The position numbers and the translations under genes were made by a program. Shown here in pieces: positions 6,131 to 8,498 of a stretch of 8,498 nucleotides of DNA (position 1 is its first letter; each line of letters opens with the position of its first letter). The notes beneath the pieces were generated by a model. It was not told the DNA's origin and searched no databases. It saw only the letters and a program-made list of their open reading frames with translations. Location: NCBI GenBank assembly GCA_014379885.1, contig JACMKW010000023.1, positions 1 through 8,498 of the forward strand, written 5' to 3'. The stretch is from Rhizobacter sp. GTDB lineage: Bacteria; Pseudomonadota; Gammaproteobacteria; Burkholderiales; Burkholderiaceae.

Positions 6131-6456
6131 GGCGGCATTGTCGCGCGGTGCCCCCCAAAAGGGGGTGACGCATGCAGACCATGACCGCACACCGTGTCAC
6201 CGCGGCAAACCCAGGCTGCATGCGGCTTGATACGAATCGTGGGTGGAGTGTTGCTACAAAGCGTGTCGAAACTGTCCCTCGTATTGGGGATGGTTGGTGC
6301 CCACACCGCGCGACTACAGTTTCACTCGTGCTGTCACACGGGGTCTTCACAGATCGCGAGGTACACGGTCCGAATCGCCAGAGCGCTGCAGAAAAAGAAT
6401 GCGCCAAGAAGCGAGAGAACCGCAACGGTCCCAACGACGTCCTTCAGAGGACTTGA
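6131..6456. other. Non-coding stretch before the terminator, no recognisable gene
   Basis: No reading frame here has a convincing ribosome site, third-position G/C bias or family similarity. It holds the C5-A4-G5 hairpin (6152-6165), an odd palindrome ACGAATCGT (6232-6240), a possible weak promoter at 6294-6320 and a small GTCCT-TCAG-AGGAC hairpin (6439-6452). It ends at a strong terminator, which implies that something on the plus strand is transcribed through it. On the minus strand an open frame (6334-6504) would encode a hydrophobic segment, but it crosses the terminator hairpin and has no ribosome site. Confidence 0.6.
6152..6165. repeat. C5-A4-G5 inverted repeat
   Basis: CCCCC-AAAA-GGGGG forms a perfect hairpin about 20 bases upstream of the YecA start codon on the minus strand. 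No T-run follows on either strand, so it is not an intrinsic terminator. Similar C/G-run hairpins recur between genes in Comamonadaceae as far as I recall, which would make this a copy of a dispersed element; the window holds only one. Confidence 0.5.
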
Positions 6457-6488
6457 ATGCCCACCCCTTACCGGGTGGGCTTTTTTTT
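6327..6488 (+). ncRNA. Possible small RNA or leader ending at the terminator
   Basis: The terminator at 6459-6488 needs a transcript, and no upstream plus-strand gene is nearer than the Hsp70 gene, which ends at 5482 with an opposing gene in between. A weak promoter, TTGGTG (6294-6299) and TACAGT (6315-6320) with a short 15-base spacer, would start a transcript near 6327 of about 160 bases. It contains a small hairpin (6439-6452) directly before the terminator. I matched it to no known RNA family: it does not show the conserved features I know for 6S, SRP RNA, tmRNA or RNase P RNA, or for common riboswitches. The 5' end is a guess. Confidence 0.25.
6459..6488 (+). terminator. Intrinsic terminator
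   Basis: The perfect 8-base stem GCCCACCC / GGGTGGGC (6459-6466 and 6473-6480), with loop CTTACC, is followed by eight T (6481-6488). This is a textbook rho-independent terminator for plus-strand transcription and the only strong one in the window. It overlaps an ATG (6457) that has a good ribosome site (AGAGGA at 6446-6451) and is in frame with the acetyltransferase. Confidence 0.92.
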
Positions 6489-6502
6489 GCCTTTGCGTCA
6501 CC

Positions 6503-6514
6503 ATGGGCGCCCAT
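6503..6514. repeat. 12-base perfect palindrome upstream of the GNAT gene
   Basis: ATGGGC-GCCCAT is a perfect palindrome between the terminator and the likely start of the acetyltransferase. It could be an operator or chance in GC-rich DNA; nothing else supports a function. Confidence 0.3.
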
Positions 6515-6540
6515 CCACTCACGGGGTTGCGATCACGCTC

Positions 6541-7002
6541 TTGCTCACTGTTCACGATGAGGTGCCGCGCGAAGACGCCGAGGTGGTCGATGTGGGCCTT
6601 GGCGCATTCAACAACGCCTTCGCCCCGCTGGGTGATTCGCGGGGGTTTGCGGTCATGGCGCACATGCCCGAAGGGCCGCTCGTCGGTGGCGCGGTGGGCC
6701 GCAGCTGGGGCACCTGTTGCGAGTTACAGCAGATCTGGGTAGACGAAGCGCAGCGGCGGCAGGGTGTGGGTGGCCGCTTGCTGCTGGCTTTCGAGCAGCG
6801 CGCACGCGAGCGGGGTTGCCGCACCGTGTACCTTGAGACCTTCAGCTTTCAGGCGCCATCGTTCTACCAACTGCATGGCTACGAAGTGGCGCTGCAAATC
6901 AGTGGCTTCACCGGCGAGGCCATCAAGTACACCTTGATCAAGTTGTTGGATGCCGTAGTGCCAGCGCGCGCCTCAGGTGCCGAACCCCGCGCTGAGCGCT
7001 GA
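6541..7002 (+). CDS. GNAT family N-acetyltransferase
   Basis: A 153-residue acetyltransferase of the Gcn5 fold, which transfers acetyl from acetyl-CoA to an amine; the substrate is unknown. The acetyl-CoA pyrophosphate-binding motif RRQGVGGRLL (72-81) follows the strand ELQQIWVD (61-68). VYLETFSFQAPSFYQLHGYE (96-115) is the C-terminal part with the usual late tyrosine. VVDVGLGAFNNAFAP (15-29) forms the N-terminal helix region. The start is uncertain. TTG at 6541 gives an N-terminus of family length, while ATG at 6457 has a good ribosome site (AGAGGA) but would place a strong terminator inside the gene and add 28 residues with poor codon bias. The 3' end overlaps the convergent LysR gene by 30 bases, so antisense effects between the two messages are possible. 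Confidence 0.8.
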   Translation: MLTVHDEVPREDAEVVDVGLGAFNNAFAPLGDSRGFAVMAHMPEGPLVGGAVGRSWGTCCELQQIWVDEAQRRQGVGGRLLLAFEQRARERGCRTVYLETFSFQAPSFYQLHGYEVALQISGFTGEAIKYTLIKLLDAVVPARASGAEPRAER

Positions 7003-7932
7003 GCGCAGGTAAGTCACCAAGGCCCGCACCGCCTTGGGCGTGGTGGGGCTCCACGGGTGCATGGCGTAGATGGCGTCCCCAAAAACACCCACCGGCCGCC
7101 ACGCCGGCAGCAACACACGCAGGCGTTTGGCCCGCAGCGCCGAGGCCGCGCTGAAGTCGGGCAACAAGGCCACACCCAGGCCTGCCAGCGCAGCGTCACG
7201 CAGCACTTCGCTGTTGCTCGCACGCAATGGGCCTTGCACGGTGACGCTCACCCGGTCGGGCTCACCCTTGGCCTTGCCCATGTCACGTTCGAACTTCCAC
7301 ACCGAGGGGCCGGGGCGCAGATAGGGCAAGCAGGCGTGGTTCACCAGTTCACCGGGGTGCGCCGGCGTGCCGTGCCGCTTCAGGTAGACGTTGCTGGCCA
7401 CCAGCAGCGAGCGCGAGGCGCACAGCTTCCAGGCCACATGGTTGTCGGGCGGCGCGCTGGTGTGGCGCACCGCGAGGTCGAAACCCTCGTGTGCCAGCGT
7501 CAACAAACGGTCGGACAGATCGAGTTCGATGCGCACGTCGGGGTGCTCGCGCACAAAAGCCTCGATGAGCGGGGCCACATGCTGGCGGCCCAGCGCCACG
7601 GGGGCCGTCACCCGCACCAGGCCACGCGGCTGGGTGGCCAGGTCGCGTGCTTCCCCCACGCTGCGTGCGATGTGGGCAAAACTCTCTGCCGTTTGCTCCA
7701 CCAGGCGCTGGCCGGCTTCGGTGAGGCGCACCGAGCGGGTGGTGCGTTGCACCAGCGTCTGGCCGACCGCGCGCTCCAGCTCGGTGATGCGCTGGCTCAC
7801 CGCGGCTTTCGACAAACCCAGGCGTTGCGCCACCTGCGTGAAGCTGGCCGATTGTGCGAGCAGCGTGAGCGCATGCACCTGCGGCCACAGCAGGTCAATG
7901 CGTTGATCGAGCGGTGCGGCTTTGTTGGGCAT
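6973..7932 (-). CDS. LysR-type regulator, probable regulator of mmsA
   Basis: A 319-residue LysR-type regulator of normal length. The DNA-binding domain is at about 15-75, with QVHALTLLAQSASFTQVAQRLGLSKAAVSQRITELE in two helices (18-53) and RTTRSVRLTEAGQRL (63-77) as wing and linker start. The effector domain (about 100-305) shows GLVRVTAPVALGRQHVAPL, HPDVRIELDLSDRL and DLAVRHTSAPPDN, resembling the CrgA-like group. The ATG at 7930-7932 fits the N-terminus. It is divergent from mmsA with an inverted repeat between them at 7955-7976, so control of mmsA plus autorepression is the likely role; the inducer may be a branched-chain or inositol catabolite, which is inference. Its end overlaps the GNAT gene by 30 bases. 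Confidence 0.92.
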   Translation of the reverse strand: MPNKAAPLDQRIDLLWPQVHALTLLAQSASFTQVAQRLGLSKAAVSQRITELERAVGQTLVQRTTRSVRLTEAGQRLVEQTAESFAHIARSVGEARDLATQPRGLVRVTAPVALGRQHVAPLIEAFVREHPDVRIELDLSDRLLTLAHEGFDLAVRHTSAPPDNHVAWKLCASRSLLVASNVYLKRHGTPAHPGELVNHACLPYLRPGPSVWKFERDMGKAKGEPDRVSVTVQGPLRASNSEVLRDAALAGLGVALLPDFSAASALRAKRLRVLLPAWRPVGVFGDAIYAMHPWSPTTPKAVRALVTYLRSALSAGFGT

Positions 7933-7954
7933 TGGGTGCTTCCGAAACCAGTTG

Positions 7955-7976
7955 ATTGTTCAGTTTATCGAACAAT
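7955..7976. promoter_or_regulatory. Candidate LysR operator between lysR and mmsA
   Basis: ATTGTTC-N8-GAACAAT is a perfect inverted repeat with 7-base arms. It contains T-N11-A (T7959 to A7971). Its centre lies about 65 bases before the start site predicted for mmsA (near 8030), the standard place for a LysR-type activator, and it overlaps the predicted minus-strand promoter of the regulator, allowing autorepression. Of the sites in the window this is the best supported operator. Confidence 0.7.
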
Positions 7977-7989
7977 GTAGTCACGCCAA
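7962..7989 (-). promoter_or_regulatory. Candidate promoter of the lysR gene
   Basis: On the minus strand TTGGCG (7984-7989) and TAAACT (7962-7967) stand 16 bases apart, each matching the consensus at four or more positions. The -10 lies inside the inverted repeat at 7955-7976, as expected for an autorepressed LysR gene. Confidence 0.35.
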
Positions 7990-7999
7990 TGTGGTTGGC
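7985..7999. promoter_or_regulatory. Second inverted repeat at the mmsA -35 region
   Basis: GCCAA-N5-TTGGC is an inverted repeat that overlaps the predicted -35 element of mmsA. It could be the weaker activation site that LysR-type proteins contact near the -35, but its arms differ from those of the main operator at 7955-7976, so another factor or chance is possible. Confidence 0.35.
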
Positions 8000-8023
8000 A
8001 TGGCTTTGATGCAGGCCTAGACT
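7995..8023 (+). promoter_or_regulatory. Candidate sigma-70 promoter of mmsA
   Basis: TTGGCA (7995-8000, five of six) and TAGACT (8018-8023, four of six) are 17 bases apart, predicting transcription from about 8030 and a 28-base leader with GGAGA (8046-8050) seven bases before the ATG. The spacing to the LysR operator supports it. Confidence 0.55.
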
Positions 8024-8040
8024 GAGCCTCCATTGCATCA
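8007..8040. repeat. Inverted repeat around the mmsA start site
   Basis: TGATGCA (8007-8013) and TGCATCA (8034-8040) are perfect inverted 7-base arms, with an inner GGC/GCC pair (8014-8016 and 8026-8028). The structure encloses the predicted -10 and start site. It could be an operator for a second regulator acting by blocking polymerase. Confidence 0.4.
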
Positions 8041-8057
8041 CCCCCGGAGACAGCACC

Positions 8058-8498
8058 ATGGGCGCACCCGCACCGTTTGCCACCAGCCATGACGTAGGGC
8101 ATTTCATCAACGGCGTGGCGGTGGAAAGCCGCAGCGGGCGCAGCCAGCCGGTGTTCAACCCGGCCACCGGTGCCGTCTCACGCCAGGTGGCGTTGGCCAG
8201 CGTTGACGAGGTGAACGCCGCTGTGGCCGCGGCACTCGCCGCGTTCCCGGCCTGGGCCGACACACCGCCGATCCGCCGTGGCCGCGTGATGTTCAAGTTT
8301 CTGGAGCTGATGAACCAGCACCGCGACACGCTGGCCGCGATGATCACCGCCGAGCACGGCAAGGTCTTCACCGACGCGCAGGGCGAGGTCACGCGCGGCA
8401 TCGAGATCATCGAGTTCGCTTGCGGGATCCCGAACCTGCTCAAAGGTGACTACACCGATCAGGTGGGTACGGGTATCGACAACTGGACGATGCGACAG
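8058..8498 (+). CDS. mmsA: CoA-acylating methylmalonate-semialdehyde dehydrogenase (5' part)
   Basis: The first 147 codons are present and open to the right edge. The enzyme oxidises methylmalonate semialdehyde (or malonate semialdehyde) with NAD and CoA to propionyl-CoA (or acetyl-CoA) in valine, thymine or myo-inositol breakdown (MmsA/IolA). The fold start [24 protein letters not shown] (15-38) is typical of aldehyde dehydrogenases. FELMNQH-like and ITAEHGK (108-114) segments follow, and the stretch [23 protein letters not shown] (about 122-144) is highly specific to MmsA. The catalytic cysteine (near residue 285 in the family) is outside the window. The ATG at 8058 has GGAGA seven bases upstream. 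The divergent LysR gene and the operator between them suggest induction by a pathway compound. Confidence 0.92.
   Translation, partial: MGAPAPFATSHDVGHFINGVAVESRSGRSQPVFNPATGAVSRQVALASVDEVNAAVAAALAAFPAWADTPPIRRGRVMFKFLELMNQHRDTLAAMITAEHGKVFTDAQGEVTRGIEIIEFACGIPNLLKGDYTDQVGTGIDNWTMRQ

Noticed and set aside
6227..6260. TTGATA and TACAAA as a promoter upstream of the orphan terminator
   Set aside because: The spacer is 22 bases, too long for sigma-70.
6294..6340. Fluoride-type riboswitch suggested by GGGGATGG upstream and GCTGTCAC
   Set aside because: The GATGG start is present, but the conserved CGCC/ACCGCC core and the distal GACGCCUAC segment are not.
6172..6456. Plus-strand 94-residue open frame ending just before the terminator
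   Set aside because: Its stop next to the terminator is suggestive, but the start has no ribosome site, third-position bias is weak and I recognise no family. I prefer a non-coding transcript, without certainty.
6334..6504. Minus-strand small open frame for a 56-residue single-helix membrane protein
   Set aside because: The hydrophobic stretch is striking, but the frame crosses the terminator hairpin, has no ribosome site at the ATG at 6504 and lacks the codon bias of its neighbours. Hydrophobic antisense frames arise opposite A-rich sequence.
7057..7980. Plus-strand 307-residue open frame opposite the second LysR gene
   Set aside because: Its composition is rich in His, Arg and Gln, typical of antisense frames, with no recognisable domain; the LysR protein on the other strand is complete.

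Overview
The window is a high-GC stretch (roughly 65% by eye) of what looks like an ordinary chromosome of a betaproteobacterium. It is most likely in Burkholderiales, family Comamonadaceae (Hydrogenophaga-like). This placement is an inference from protein style, strong G/C third-position bias and short gaps; there is no rRNA or other taxonomic marker. Almost all of the DNA is coding. I see no insertion sequence, prophage, CRISPR array or tRNA.

Layout. (1) 1-2238: a LysR-type regulator of the ArgP/LysG kind (5' part only, minus strand) faces a LysE/ArgO basic amino acid exporter. The exporter's stop codon overlaps the start of a D-amino acid dehydrogenase (dadA), so exporter and oxidase form a translationally coupled pair. 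A perfect inverted repeat with LysR-box spacing covers the regulator's start codon. (2) 2263-4115, minus strand: an ECF sigma factor overlaps its RskA-type membrane anti-sigma factor by 4 bases, and 120 bases further on comes a secreted TPR protein with a CxxxC pair. (3) 4196-5482: a YegD-type Hsp70 ATPase without a substrate-binding domain, divergent from the sigma gene. It is followed stop-to-stop (3 bases) by a convergent YecA/UPF0149 protein. (4) 6131-6540: the only sizeable non-coding stretch. It holds a C5/G5 hairpin, no recognisable gene, a possible short transcript and a textbook intrinsic terminator at 6459-6488. (5) 6541-7932: a GNAT acetyltransferase convergent with, and overlapping by 30 bases, a second LysR regulator. 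(6) 7933-8498: a regulatory region leading to the 5' part of mmsA (CoA-acylating methylmalonate-semialdehyde dehydrogenase).

How the genes work together. Two LysR regulators each sit divergently next to their probable target (argO-dadA and mmsA). In both cases an inverted repeat lies about 65-68 bases upstream of a plausible sigma-70 start site, the usual geometry for activation by this family. The sigma/anti-sigma/TPR block looks like a self-contained envelope stress module, and the neighbouring Hsp70 may or may not belong to it. I found no clearly novel system. The least explained parts are the terminator-ending segment before the GNAT gene and the exporter/D-amino acid oxidase coupling.
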